A stretch of 64,000 bases of DNA from JACPYM01 sp963699175. Its GTDB lineage: Bacteria > Acidobacteriota > Blastocatellia > RBC074. Below are positions 27,010 through 37,708 of the stretch, piece by piece. Each line of letters opens with the position of its first letter. Position 1 is the stretch's first letter. Location: assembly GCA_963699175.1 (NCBI GenBank), contig OY969418.1, positions 620,001 through 684,000 on the forward strand, read 5' to 3'. The notes below the pieces were generated by a model. The model had not been told where the DNA came from. It was given only the letters and a program-made list of their open reading frames with translations, and did no database searches. A program made the translations under genes and the position numbers.

Positions 27010-28130
27010 TCAGCGCAAGAAAAAAGGAGCCGGAGCGCGGGAGAACGGGAGCGCGGGAGAATGCTGCGCAGCCTGACTCAACCGAAGAGTCATCAAGCAC
27101 AGGTACAAGTGACATTGAGGGCGAAGATACATTTATTCTTGACGATGAATTGTCTCCAGCTCTCCCGCTTTCCCGCTCTCCCGCTCTCTCACTCCGTGTT
27201 CCCCCAGAAGCGCAAGATCAACGCGTTGATCTCTTTCTCGCCGCGCAATTCACCACGGCCAGTCGTTCCGCCATTCAGCGTGCCATCAGCGACGGCAAAA
27301 TTCTCGTCAATGCGCAACAGATCAAACCCAGCCACCGGTTGAGCGCAGGCGAGTTGATCGCCGGAACAATCCCGCAAGCGCCGCCCATCGAAGCTCAAGC
27401 AGAAAACATCCCGCTCGCCATCGTCTACGAAGATGACGCTCTCATCGTCATCAACAAGCCCACCGGAATGGTCACTCATCCGGGCGCGGGCGTGAAGTCG
27501 GGCACGCTGGCCAATGCGCTGGTCTATCACCTGCAACAACAAGCCGCTGACTTGCCCAAGCGTGGTGGCGTCTCGCGCCCAGGTATCGTGCACCGGTTGG
27601 ACGCAGGCACGTCGGGCTTGCTAGTCGCTGCTAAAACTGACCAGGCGCACCTAAGCCTGGCTGCACAATTCGAAGCGCGGACGGTCAAAAAATGTTACAC
27701 GGCACTCGTTTATGGGCAGGTCAAGGAAGATGAAGGGAGCATTGATGCGCCGATTGGCCGCGATCCGCGTAGCCGAGTAAAGATGGCAGTGGTCAAAGAT
27801 GGGCGCACAGCATTAACGCTTTATCGCGTAGTCGAACGTTTCGCTGAGTTCTCGCTGCTCGACATCGAGATCAAAACCGGGCGCACGCATCAGATTCGCG
27901 TACACCTGGCACAGATCAAACACCCGATTATAGGAGATACAACTTATGACGGTGGGCGCGCCAATCAGCTTAAAGATCCAAAGCTGCGCGCAAGCATTGC
28001 CAAGTTACAACGACCTTTTCTGCACGCCGCTCGTTTGAGCTTTGCGCATCCGGTGAATGGGGAGCGATTGGAATTCACGGCTCCGTTGCCGCCTGACTTG
28101 CAAATCTTCCTCGCCCAACTCACACCGTAA
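27006..28130 (+). CDS. rluD: RluD-type 23S rRNA pseudouridine synthase with unusual N-terminal extension
   Basis: Converts uridines of 23S rRNA to pseudouridine. The S4 RNA-binding domain ('QRVDLFLAAQFTTASRSAIQ') lies at about 72-120. The catalytic domain has Asp199 in 'GIVHRLDAGTSGLLV', plus 'IEIKTGRTHQIRVHLA' and 'HAARLSFAHPVNGE'. The family normally starts close to the S4 domain; here about 65 low-complexity residues come first. They are encoded by DNA containing an imperfect inverted repeat (27027-27189). The ATG at 27006 overlaps the previous stop. Which of the RluA/RluC/RluD sites it modifies cannot be decided from sequence alone. Confidence 0.88.
   Translation: MISARKKEPERGRTGARENAAQPDSTEESSSTGTSDIEGEDTFILDDELSPALPLSRSPALSLRVPPEAQDQRVDLFLAAQFTTASRSAIQRAISDGKILVNAQQIKPSHRLSAGELIAGTIPQAPPIEAQAENIPLAIVYEDDALIVINKPTGMVTHPGAGVKSGTLANALVYHLQQQAADLPKRGGVSRPGIVHRLDAGTSGLLVAAKTDQAHLSLAAQFEARTVKKCYTALVYGQVKEDEGSIDAPIGRDPRSRVKMAVVKDGRTALTLYRVVERFAEFSLLDIEIKTGRTHQIRVHLAQIKHPIIGDTTYDGGRANQLKDPKLRASIAKLQRPFLHAARLSFAHPVNGERLEFTAPLPPDLQIFLAQLTP
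27027..27189. repeat. Imperfect inverted repeat inside the 5' end of rluD
   Basis: Purine-rich words CGGGAG/CGGGAGAA at 27027-27061 face pyrimidine-rich CTCCCGCT words at 27154-27189. The pairing is imperfect, over about 30 bases, with about 92 bases between. Both arms are translated as part of the N-terminal extension of the pseudouridine synthase. Confidence 0.65.
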
Positions 28131-28659
28131 TAATCTCTGCCACACCACATCCGCGCTCCTCGGCTGTCTGTTTGAAATGCCCGGTCACATCGTCCGGCCC
28201 GCGCGCTTCACCATTCCACACCACCAGCGCCGCTACACTGGTTTGCAATTCCTGCGCGAGTTGCTGCGCTTGATCAAGGATTTCCAGGTTGCCAGTGAAG
28301 TAGGTCCGCATGTCATCTTTATCATGCGCAAACTCGACCAAGTCGCCGTGGCTTTCCACGTCGGCAATGATGCGGTCATAACGCGCGCCCCAATCGCCGC
28401 CGCGATCCGCGACCGATATATTGCGGAATGTTGTTTTGTCGAACGGCAAGACCACGCACCGGCGCAGCCCTAATTCGCCTGCCGCTTCTAACGCCAGAAT
28501 GTCTGCGCCACACGCCGCCGCGCAGACCAACGCGCGGGCTTGGTGGGATTGCAGAAATTCTCGAATCCGTTGTTTGACCAGGACTGCCTGCGCTGCCGGG
28601 AAGCGAAGTGGCGCGGTCTTGGGCGCATCCACACGCCTACCTGCCAATGCGATGACCAT
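28120..28659 (-). CDS. SLOG-like Rossmann-fold protein of unknown function
   Basis: A 179-residue protein. 'ALVCAAACGADILALEAAGELGLR' followed by 'CVVLPFDKTTFRNISV' is the pattern of the SLOG/LOG superfamily, in which a Gly-rich loop and a basic/acidic pair bind nucleotide-derived ligands. The same pattern occurs in proteins linked to nucleotide signalling and at the ends of cyclase genes. Nothing shows the ligand. Its 3' end overlaps the end of rluD by 11 bp in convergent orientation. It lies 29 bp downstream of the DUF1232 gene on the same strand, and the two may be co-transcribed. Confidence 0.6.
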   Translation of the reverse strand: MVIALAGRRVDAPKTAPLRFPAAQAVLVKQRIREFLQSHQARALVCAAACGADILALEAAGELGLRRCVVLPFDKTTFRNISVADRGGDWGARYDRIIADVESHGDLVEFAHDKDDMRTYFTGNLEILDQAQQLAQELQTSVAALVVWNGEARGPDDVTGHFKQTAEERGCGVAEIITV

Positions 28660-28688
28660 AGTTAGTTCCTGCGCTTCGTGACTGTACT

Positions 28689-29228
28689 TCAGGACGTGCG
28701 ACGATTGTCGCGCGGCACTGAATCAATCGGCTCTGGCGCGGCAGGCGAAGCGACTACACCGCCTTTCAACACCTTCGGCGCAATCTCCACACGACCCAGC
28801 AGAATGCGCTGCACACGCTTTGGCAACACGTACTGCGCGGCGCGCACAATCTTATCCACCACACCCGTAATGTCGCCCGGCCCGTGCCAATGCTCGCGGA
28901 TTGCGTCAGCGGGTGCGCGGTTGAGCAAACGGATCACCGTCAATGCGACCAGATACAGATCATCCACTTCACCAATGAACGGAATCACATCGGGTATGAG
29001 GTCGAGCGGTGAAATAACGTAAACCATGGCGCCAATCAGCAGCGCCTTCTCCGCTGTGGGCACGCGCTTGTCTTTGAACAGGCGATAGAGCAGCTTGAGA
29101 AGATTGGGAATGAGCCACCATGCTTCTTTGAGAATATTGCGCGCTTGTTTGCGCTCTTGCTTTACTTCCAACTCCAGATTATCAGCCAACGTCTTCTCCT
29201 CTCGAGGCAAGCTAGAATTTCCAGTCAT
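28689..29228 (-). CDS. YkvA/DUF1232 family membrane protein
   Basis: A 179-residue protein with the DUF1232 core 'ALLIGAMVYVISPLDLIPD' and 'VIPFIGEVDDLYLVALTV' (about residues 65-105), a short hydrophobic hairpin motif of unknown role found across bacteria. The N-terminus is charged. The C-terminal tail, rich in Val, Ala and Pro, is not conserved. It is upstream of the SLOG-like gene on the minus strand and divergent from the DUF971 gene. Family assignment is firm; function is not known. Confidence 0.85.
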   Translation of the reverse strand: MTGNSSLPREEKTLADNLELEVKQERKQARNILKEAWWLIPNLLKLLYRLFKDKRVPTAEKALLIGAMVYVISPLDLIPDVIPFIGEVDDLYLVALTVIRLLNRAPADAIREHWHGPGDITGVVDKIVRAAQYVLPKRVQRILLGRVEIAPKVLKGGVVASPAAPEPIDSVPRDNRRTS

Positions 29229-29298
29229 TTGCTTGCGCGGTGCGTGGGATGCTTAAATCCCGGCTTGCGCAATAGAAATTTAGCACAGGAATCAAACT

Positions 29299-29631
29299 AT
29301 GCAATCCGCAAGTCAAGAACACGCCGCTATCAACGTCTTTCCCGAAGCGCTAGAACTGACCGATGATGACTCGGTTTTACAAATCACCTGGGACGACGGC
29401 CACGTCAGCCGCCACCGATTGGATGTATTGCGTGCCGAATGCCCATGTGCGCATTGCAAGGGCCACGCGCCTGAACAAAGCTTGAACCTGACGCCGGAAC
29501 AATTCTCTGGCATCAAGTTATTGGATCTGGCGGCAGTGGGGCGTTACGCCTACCACCTCGTCTTCAGCGATACCCACAACACGGGGATTTATACGTTGAA
29601 GATGCTCTATGAGATTCCGAACTCTGCTTGA
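29299..29631 (+). CDS. DUF971 domain protein
   Basis: A 110-residue protein made up of one DUF971 domain: 'DDSVLQITWDDGHVSRHRLD', then 'LRAECPCAHCKGH', then 'GRYAYHLVFSDTHNTGIYTL'. The same domain is the N-terminal part of gamma-butyrobetaine hydroxylase and is fused to Mrp/HCF101-type iron-sulfur carriers in other organisms. The Cys-x-Cys-x-x-Cys cluster could bind metal. It is a single gene; its end faces the RDD gene 11 bp away. Confidence 0.85.
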   Translation: MQSASQEHAAINVFPEALELTDDDSVLQITWDDGHVSRHRLDVLRAECPCAHCKGHAPEQSLNLTPEQFSGIKLLDLAAVGRYAYHLVFSDTHNTGIYTLKMLYEIPNSA

Positions 29632-29642
29632 ATGATTTGTGA

Positions 29643-30455
29643 TCAGTGGCGCTGCACGTGGTAGCGCGCGAGTAGCTCTTCGAGGAAACCTTCGTAGTTG
29701 AACCCTTGCTGGCTGTATTCAGGCTGAAGCTTTTCGATAAGTGGCGAAGCAATGCGCCAGGCCAGCCAAGTGCGCGGTTGTTCGGGAATGTCATAACGAC
29801 GGCGCAGGAAGTTTTCGACAACTTGAATTTCTGACAGGGTGACAGCGCGAATGTCAGCGCGAAAATCTACGGGTGGCGCGACACGGCGCATCGCCGTGTC
29901 AATCACCTCGCTGGTAAAGACTTCGTCGAAAGTGGGAGCTTCGGCTGAACGTTCTTTGATGACGACAGTATTAGCGGCAAAATCGCCGAGGCGTTTAGCG
30001 CGCGCGCTGGCGAAGATCGAGATGATGCCCAGCGAATAGAGCGGCGGCGGGATCATATCAACCATCCGCAGCAGATTGCGCAGCAGCGCGCCAAAGAAGC
30101 CGATGGGCCGCCCGTCTTCTTGAATCACACGCAACTTCAGCCAGCGTTTACCCGGCGTCTGTCCACTCCACCACGTTTCAAAAAAGGTGAAATAGCCGAA
30201 GAAGATCACGAAGATCAACGCCAGCATCAGCGCCAGCAACCACAGATTCCCTTCCTCGACACCACTAGCCACTCGGCTGCCCAAGCGGCGCGCGCCATCG
30301 CTGAGGTTATAAGCCAGGATCGAGACAATCGTGATCGCCAACACTTGCAGCGCGTGGTCAATCGCGCAGGCGATAAAGCGATTGCCGACTGAGGCGAGCG
30401 CAAACTCCAACTCGACGTGCTCAGGCGTTTCAATAGTCAGGATTTCGTCGGCCAT
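29643..30455 (-). CDS. RDD family membrane protein
   Basis: A 270-residue integral membrane protein. The RDD domain (about 15-165) has 'VGNRFIACAIDHALQVLAIT', with the Arg and Asp residues that name the family, and 'ETWWSGQTPGKRWLKLRVIQ' after the second or third membrane segment. Three or four membrane helices are seen, then a soluble C-terminal tail of about 100 residues. Some RDD proteins have been linked to ion transport; no such evidence is here. It begins 57 bp after the last DUF4252 gene on the same strand and may be the last gene of that operon. Confidence 0.88.
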   Translation of the reverse strand: MADEILTIETPEHVELEFALASVGNRFIACAIDHALQVLAITIVSILAYNLSDGARRLGSRVASGVEEGNLWLLALMLALIFVIFFGYFTFFETWWSGQTPGKRWLKLRVIQEDGRPIGFFGALLRNLLRMVDMIPPPLYSLGIISIFASARAKRLGDFAANTVVIKERSAEAPTFDEVFTSEVIDTAMRRVAPPVDFRADIRAVTLSEIQVVENFLRRRYDIPEQPRTWLAWRIASPLIEKLQPEYSQQGFNYEGFLEELLARYHVQRH

Positions 30456-30512
30456 GCGCGCATTGTAGCAGAGGGCAGACCTCTGACTATTATTTCAGGT
30501 GGCTGATGAGAC

Positions 30513-31088
30513 CTATTCATCGCGCGGCTTGCTCTTGCTGCCAAAATCAATATCGAATTTGGGAATGCCGAGTTGGCCTTGCAGTTGGCTGAGCTTTTCC
30601 AGATCAATCATCCCGATGATGTTCACGAGGGTGAGTTCTTTGGGGTTGGCGGCGATGATGGCGAGTCCGGCAATGTCATCACCCTGCATGAACAGATGCA
30701 CGTCAACATTGTCGCCGCCACGCCGACTGCGTACCCCGACGGCTTTCCGCCAGGCAGGGGCGTGTAATTGATTGCGCAACTGCTCGACTTCGTGCTGATC
30801 ATACTCGCCCGGTTTATCAAAGGTGTAGACGCGTACGTAGATGCCTTTCAAGCCGGCGACGACTTCGCGCACTTTGTTGTAAGTCGGGTCCTTGGGAAGG
30901 AACTTGATAGCCAATTTGATCAGCCGTTCATCCAGCGTCACTTCGACCGTCTCTTCCGCCACTTTCGCTAGCTTATCGAGTTGCTCGATAGGTATTTTGG
31001 GGTCCTGTGCGTGCGCCAAGGTTGCACTTAGCGACAATAGCAATGCGATCCCAAAGAGTTGTTTCACCGTGATCAAAAATGACTTCAT
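30513..31088 (-). CDS. Exported DUF4252 protein (third copy in the operon)
   Basis: A 191-residue exported protein: signal peptide ending 'SATLAHAQ', then a DUF4252 domain with 'IPIEQLDKLAKVAEETVEVT', 'LKGIYVRVYTFDKPGEYDQ', the conserved 'APAWRKAVGVRSRRGGDNV' and 'AANPKELTLVNIIGMIDLEK'. Start ATG 31088 is preferred for its signal peptide; GTG 31106 would add six residues and sits on the AGGAG. It ends in a basic tail (SKSKPRDE). It is a paralogue of the genes at 31115 and 35187. DUF4252 proteins are of unknown function; secretion to the periplasm or outer membrane is inferred. Confidence 0.85.
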   Translation of the reverse strand: MKSFLITVKQLFGIALLLSLSATLAHAQDPKIPIEQLDKLAKVAEETVEVTLDERLIKLAIKFLPKDPTYNKVREVVAGLKGIYVRVYTFDKPGEYDQHEVEQLRNQLHAPAWRKAVGVRSRRGGDNVDVHLFMQGDDIAGLAIIAANPKELTLVNIIGMIDLEKLSQLQGQLGIPKFDIDFGSKSKPRDE

Positions 31089-31114
31089 AGAAACTTTACC
31101 AACCACTCCTAAAT

Positions 31115-31687
31115 TTATCGCTCCCGCTTGCGTTCGCGGTTTTGCCGCCGGTTAGCTTGCCCACCACACTTGGTGACACCGAATTCGCGGTCGAGCAGGC
31201 TGAATTCATCCAGACTCAGCGAGCCAATGACGTTGACAACACACAGGCATTTCGACTCAGCCGAGATGATCGCGATGCCCTCAACTACGTCCGCGCGCGG
31301 CATGACATAGACCTCGTTGTTTCCGCCGCCGCGCTCGCGCACCTGTACGAGCCGCTGCCAACCGGGCGCGCGTAGTTGCACACGGATCGCCTCGACATCA
31401 GCCTCGCTGAACTCCCCTTCGTGCTCGAACTCGTAGCCGCGGACATAGACGCCTTGTAGGCGCGTAGCCAAATCTCTCAGCTTGTTCCGCTCATTGCCAT
31501 TCAGAGTTGCCAGTTTAGCCACCAATTGCACCGCCGGGCGATCCATCGTGACTTCGACCGTCTCTTTCGCGCGGCTGGCCAGATAGTTGAGTTGATCGAG
31601 TTGTAGCCGCGCCTCCTGCGCTTTAACTGGTAAGCTGAAAGCGCAGCAGATGAGCAATGCCAGTGCGATTGAAAGCTTATTTGTCAT
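31115..31687 (-). CDS. Exported DUF4252 protein (second copy in the operon)
   Basis: A 190-residue protein with a signal peptide ('LSIALALLICCAFSLPVKAQ') and a DUF4252 domain: 'RLQLDQLNYLASRAKETVEV', 'LQGVYVRGYEFEHEGEFSEA', 'APGWQRLVQVRERGGGNNEV', 'CLCVVNVIGSLSLDEFSLLD'. The C-terminus is strongly basic (RRQNRERKRER). Start ATG 31687 overlaps the end of the VWA gene by 11 bases; an AAAGGA lies in the last codons of that gene, which favours translational coupling. The next DUF4252 gene follows after 26 bp. Confidence 0.85.
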   Translation of the reverse strand: MTNKLSIALALLICCAFSLPVKAQEARLQLDQLNYLASRAKETVEVTMDRPAVQLVAKLATLNGNERNKLRDLATRLQGVYVRGYEFEHEGEFSEADVEAIRVQLRAPGWQRLVQVRERGGGNNEVYVMPRADVVEGIAIISAESKCLCVVNVIGSLSLDEFSLLDREFGVTKCGGQANRRQNRERKRER

Positions 31688-33506
31688 AGTATCCTTTCCG
31701 CGTCTTGGCCAGCGCCTCGTCACGATTGACTTTCACAGTAACCTTGCGAAAGGTGCCGTTGTGTTTTAGGTCGGGTGAATAAGCCAGGCTGTAAAGTTGC
31801 CGCAACTCGGCAGCGACTTGCTGATAGACTCCCTGCAAGTCGCTCTCATCCTTGGCGGTGAACAGCGTGCCGGCGGTCTGCTCGGCCAGTGATTGCAATT
31901 GTTCGCGCGCCACTTCGAAGGGGCGTTGGATGTTGCCCAGCACACGCGCCCTGATTTCTACGCTAACATTTGACCGGCCATTGGGGACTACGCGCGTTGG
32001 CAGATTTGCCAAACGTTGATTCAGATTGCGATAGAAGCCAGCAAGCTGAATTGGATAGATGACCGCATCCTGCTCTGTTACGCGCGCCAGCAATTCGTCA
32101 AAAGTATGCTCGGTACGTTTGATCTCACCGCCGAAGCGCATAAGCGAGTTGTCCACGCCGTCGGTCAGCACGACAATCGCCTTGCGCGGCTCGCGCACGC
32201 GGTCGAGCAGATCCAGCGTCTTCCACATCGCGTCATAAAAAGCGGTGCCGCCCTCAATCGTGCCGATCTTGTCAGCCATATTCTTCAACCACACGCGATC
32301 CGTCGTGAAATCGGAGAGTGCATAAAACTTGTTGGTGAAAGCAGCCAGCGCAATGCGGTCGTCGGGAGCCAATGAATCAATGAACTTCTTCGCCGCCTCG
32401 GCTATTACCTTGCGGTTGTCTTTGGTGCTGCCGCTCAAGTCTAGCAACAAGACCAAGTGCATTGGCGCGTGAACCGAGGTGAAGTGCGTGATCTCTTGCG
32501 ACACCCCGTCTTCATAAACGAGGAAATCGCTTTGCGTCAGGTTGGCCAGCGGCTGTCCCTGTCTGTCCACTGCCTTGACGTTCAAGTTGACAAGCGGGGT
32601 TTCGATGCGTATCGCATCTTTGCCCGGCAACCCGGTCTTTACCTCGTTGGCGTTGGCAGGTTGTTCAGTGCCAGTCTCGCTTGGAGTTGCGGTGGCAACT
32701 CCCTCCTTTAGCTTTTCGTCATTGATCTTCAGAACAGGCCGTGGCGCTGGAGCTAATGCGGGATTGTTGTCTGGCGTTTGCCCGGCGCGGCGGCTGAGTT
32801 GCGCAAGCTCTCCCAGGTCTCTGATCTCTCCCTTACTCTGCAGATCATGATTCGCGGCCAGGCGGGCGTCGTCTCTAAAACCACTGAGCAGCGCATCGCC
32901 CAACAGGTTCGGATTGCCCAGATATTTCATGGCCGCAGCGGGATTCAGCTTCGTTTCGATGACGTAGGCACGGCGCGGCTCGAAGATAGCAACCGCGAAC
33001 TGCACATCTTTGCCAGCGGGTTTGGCGTAAATGTATGTGCCTTGGTTTGCGCCTGTGCGTAGCGAGCGCCTTTGCAGCAGCGGCTGCCACTCTTGCGTGT
33101 AAGCCTCGCGCATCACCGTGGCAAAGGGGGTAGCTTGTGGGCGCGGCGAAAAGTCCTGGCCTTCATAGATTACAACCTTGAAACCTTTGACGCCCGCCGG
33201 ATGTACGAACTTGACGGCGAAGTTCGCTGCGCCGAGAAAGGGGATGCGTTTGCGCTTGGCTCCGTACTGCGACTCAAGGTGCTTGACGATGGCTTTGAAG
33301 CCTTTGGGCTTCGCCATTGTCGTGAGTGCTGGCGCACACAGTAACGTCGCCAACAGAAGAGTGTGAATCAACCATCTACGGCGTTTAGCGTAGGGGCAGA
33401 CCTGTGTGTCTGTCCCGGATTCAGCCCAATCACCCGGGCAGACACACGGGTCTGCCCCTACGCTGGATAATGCTGGATTACCTTTGTGTGAGTGTCTACT
33501 TGTCAT
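31677..33506 (-). CDS. DUF4252-like/VWA exported protein (second of tandem pair)
   Basis: A 609-residue protein. Residues about 1-40 are odd: they are translated from an inverted repeat and precede the signal-like 'LIHTLLLATLLCAPALTTMA', so the true start may be a TTG nearer to it. The next part, about 65-195, resembles DUF4252 ('KGFKVVIYEGQDFSP', 'WQPLLQRRSLRTGANQGTYI', 'AYVIETKLNPAAAMKYLGNP'). A linker follows, then the VWA domain with intact MIDAS 'LVLLLDLSGST' and 'VVLTDGVDNS'. It ends KTRKGYYDK. It is a paralogue of the upstream gene, overlapping it by 11 bases. VWA domains bind partners through a metal; partners are unknown. Confidence 0.85.
   Translation of the reverse strand: MTSRHSHKGNPALSSVGADPCVCPGDWAESGTDTQVCPYAKRRRWLIHTLLLATLLCAPALTTMAKPKGFKAIVKHLESQYGAKRKRIPFLGAANFAVKFVHPAGVKGFKVVIYEGQDFSPRPQATPFATVMREAYTQEWQPLLQRRSLRTGANQGTYIYAKPAGKDVQFAVAIFEPRRAYVIETKLNPAAAMKYLGNPNLLGDALLSGFRDDARLAANHDLQSKGEIRDLGELAQLSRRAGQTPDNNPALAPAPRPVLKINDEKLKEGVATATPSETGTEQPANANEVKTGLPGKDAIRIETPLVNLNVKAVDRQGQPLANLTQSDFLVYEDGVSQEITHFTSVHAPMHLVLLLDLSGSTKDNRKVIAEAAKKFIDSLAPDDRIALAAFTNKFYALSDFTTDRVWLKNMADKIGTIEGGTAFYDAMWKTLDLLDRVREPRKAIVVLTDGVDNSLMRFGGEIKRTEHTFDELLARVTEQDAVIYPIQLAGFYRNLNQRLANLPTRVVPNGRSNVSVEIRARVLGNIQRPFEVAREQLQSLAEQTAGTLFTAKDESDLQGVYQQVAAELRQLYSLAYSPDLKHNGTFRKVTVKVNRDEALAKTRKGYYDK
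33387..33464. repeat. Long inverted repeat inside the 5' end of a VWA gene
   Basis: The arm 33387-33418 (AGCGTAGGGGCAGACCTGTG and on) pairs with 33433-33464 over 32 bp with about three mismatches and a 14-base loop. It lies within the open frame that begins at 33506 and contributes residues such as 'GADPCVCPG' and 'TDTQVCPYA', ahead of the signal-like segment. Confidence 0.88.
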
Positions 33507-35184
33507 AGTAACCCTTGCGTGTCTTCGCCACCGCCGCGTCACGATTGACCTTGACCGCGATCTTGCGGAAGGAGCCGTCGTGCTTCAGTTTGTCCGGCGA
33601 ATAAGCCAAGCTGTAGAGCAGGTGCAACTCGGTCGCTACGCGCTGATATGCCGCCGCCAATTCACTTTCGTTCTGCGCGTTGACCACTTCGCCGCCAGTT
33701 TGATCGGCCACTTGCTCAAGCTGTTTGCGCGCGACGTTGCTGCGCTCCTGCGCTCGATTGTTGCCGAGGTTACGGCCATTGAACATCCAATCCAGCGCTT
33801 GATAGGGATTGGTCGAGGCGCGAAAGTAAATCGGATAGATCGTCACATCCTCTTCTGCCGCGCGGTTGAGCATCTGCTCGAAAGTGAAGCCGGTCGGCTG
33901 TCTGCCGAAGAGCGATTCGTCTTCACCGTCAGTCAGCACGACGATGGCTTTGCGTGCGTCGCCGAGTTTGTTCAGGTCAAGCAGCGCCTCGCACATCGCA
34001 TCGTAGTAGGCTGTGCCGCCTTCGATGCCTTTGATCTTTTCAACCGCCTGTTTGAGCGCCACTTTATCGCTGGTGAATTTGCTCAAGCGATAATATTTGC
34101 GCGTGAAGGCGGCGACGGACATTTGATCATGCGCAGGCAGCGCCTCGATGAATTTGTGCGCGGCCTCGACCATCGCCTTGCGCTTGGGTTTCGTGCTGCC
34201 GCTCAAGTCGAGCAACAACGTCAGATGAACCGGCGCGTTGGACGGCTTGAAGTGCGCGATCTCTTGCTTGGCTTCGTCTTCAAAGATGGCGAAGTCCTCG
34301 GGCTTGAGATCGGTGAGGGGCTGTCCGGCTTTGTTCAAGGCTTTGACATTAAGATTGACCAGGCGAGTCTCGATGCGAATTGCGTTCGGGTCTTTCGGCT
34401 CGATAGCGTTGCTGGTGGGCGTCTCAGCCGTATTCGCCGCCGCAGCGTTTTCGCCGCCGCCTTCCTTCGCCGCATCTTTCAACACAGGACGCGTGGTTGG
34501 TTGCACATTGGCGGCTTCCATTGTTGTCGCAGGTTCGGCGGCCGATGTCGAAATGTCGCTCGGTAAAGCAACTGAACCGTTCGGTAAAGACGGCGGCGCG
34601 GGCGGTCTCGACGGATTCAGCGCTCCCGTGATGGCCGCGTCTGTTTGCCCGCGCAGCGATTTGCCCAGCGAGATGCCCATAATGCGCGGGTTGTCTAAAA
34701 ACTGCACCAGCTTGTCCGGGCTGAATTTGACTTGAATGACGGCAGCCTCACGCTCGGCCAACGTAGTCACGGCGACTTCGACATCCTTCTTGTTCTCTTT
34801 GATGAAGATGTAAGCGCGATTCTGGCCATCGCGCTTGGAGTTGACTTGCACCAAGGGTTTCCAGCCTTTTTCCGGCGTGTAGGCTTCGCGCATCACGCTG
34901 ACGAAGGAGGTTTCTCCTTCACGTGGCGAAAAGTCTTGATCTTGAAACACGGCGAGCTTGAAGCCTTTCACGCCAGCGGGGCGAACCACCTTCACGGCAA
35001 AGTTGGCCAGCCCGAGCAGCGGGATTTTGGTCTTCTTCGCGCGGTAATGGCCCTCAATGTGTTTGACCACACCGCTGAAGCCTTTACCCCGCACGCCATT
35101 GGCCAAAGCTGCGCCGGGCAGCGCCAGTAACCGCGTGACGGCCAACAGTAAACTCAATAGACGACACAGGCGCAGCTTGGTCAT
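33496..35184 (-). CDS. DUF4252-like/VWA exported protein (first of tandem pair)
   Basis: A 562-residue exported protein: signal peptide about 1-28 (ending 'LPGAALANG'). Residues about 35-170 resemble DUF4252 ('GVKGFKLAVFQDQDFSPREG', 'GWKPLVQVNSKRDGQN', 'EAAVIQVKFSPDKLVQFLDN'). A Pro/Ala-rich linker (190-265) leads into the VFWA region. The MIDAS motif D326-L-S-G-S330 is intact in 'LTLLLDLSGS', with 'VVLTDGEDES' as the second loop. It ends KTRKGYYDK. It starts 2 bp after the DUF4252 gene and overlaps the next VWA gene. A role in envelope assembly or sensing is possible, but not shown. Confidence 0.88.
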   Translation of the reverse strand: MTKLRLCRLLSLLLAVTRLLALPGAALANGVRGKGFSGVVKHIEGHYRAKKTKIPLLGLANFAVKVVRPAGVKGFKLAVFQDQDFSPREGETSFVSVMREAYTPEKGWKPLVQVNSKRDGQNRAYIFIKENKKDVEVAVTTLAEREAAVIQVKFSPDKLVQFLDNPRIMGISLGKSLRGQTDAAITGALNPSRPPAPPSLPNGSVALPSDISTSAAEPATTMEAANVQPTTRPVLKDAAKEGGGENAAAANTAETPTSNAIEPKDPNAIRIETRLVNLNVKALNKAGQPLTDLKPEDFAIFEDEAKQEIAHFKPSNAPVHLTLLLDLSGSTKPKRKAMVEAAHKFIEALPAHDQMSVAAFTRKYYRLSKFTSDKVALKQAVEKIKGIEGGTAYYDAMCEALLDLNKLGDARKAIVVLTDGEDESLFGRQPTGFTFEQMLNRAAEEDVTIYPIYFRASTNPYQALDWMFNGRNLGNNRAQERSNVARKQLEQVADQTGGEVVNAQNESELAAAYQRVATELHLLYSLAYSPDKLKHDGSFRKIAVKVNRDAAVAKTRKGYYDK

Positions 35185-35186
35185 GG

Positions 35187-35762
<576 letters not shown>

Positions 35763-35803
35763 AGTTTGCTCCTTGATTGATATTGATGAAGGGTAATTTC
35801 CAG

Positions 35804-37470
<1,667 letters not shown>

Positions 37471-37474
<4 letters not shown>

Positions 37475-37689
37475 AGACTATCCCTCCTTCTAAAACTGTT
37501 GATTTGCCGAATAGGAGAACCGCAGTAGTAAGAGAAGCGCAGCGCAGGGCTGTCGTTCTCAGCGTGCCGCGTGTTTTCGCTTCGCTCGTATGTCACGGTC
37601 ACGTCCGAACGCCGCCGCGAGACTAGGCAAGCAAAGACGCCCCAAAAGACCACGTTAGAGACCAGCACAATCCACAACCAAGCGATCAT
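37471..37689 (-). CDS. Small single-span membrane peptide in the sigma operon
   Basis: A 72-residue peptide with one membrane segment at the N-terminus ('MIAWLWIVLVSNVVFWGVFA') and a basic, non-conserved tail. It is easy to overlook, but the ATG at 37689 has AAGGAG 8 bases upstream, the stop overlaps the next start as GTGA, and it fits the gap between two operon genes. These signs favour a real, coupled gene. I recognise no family. It may assist membrane handling of its neighbours, but that is speculation. Confidence 0.65.
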
Positions 37690-37708
37690 AAACCATCTCC
37701 TTACAACT

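Noticed and set aside
33406..34566. A 386-codon plus-strand open frame over the first VWA gene
   Set aside because: Antisense to a gene with clear VWA and signal-peptide features; it starts inside the inverted repeat.
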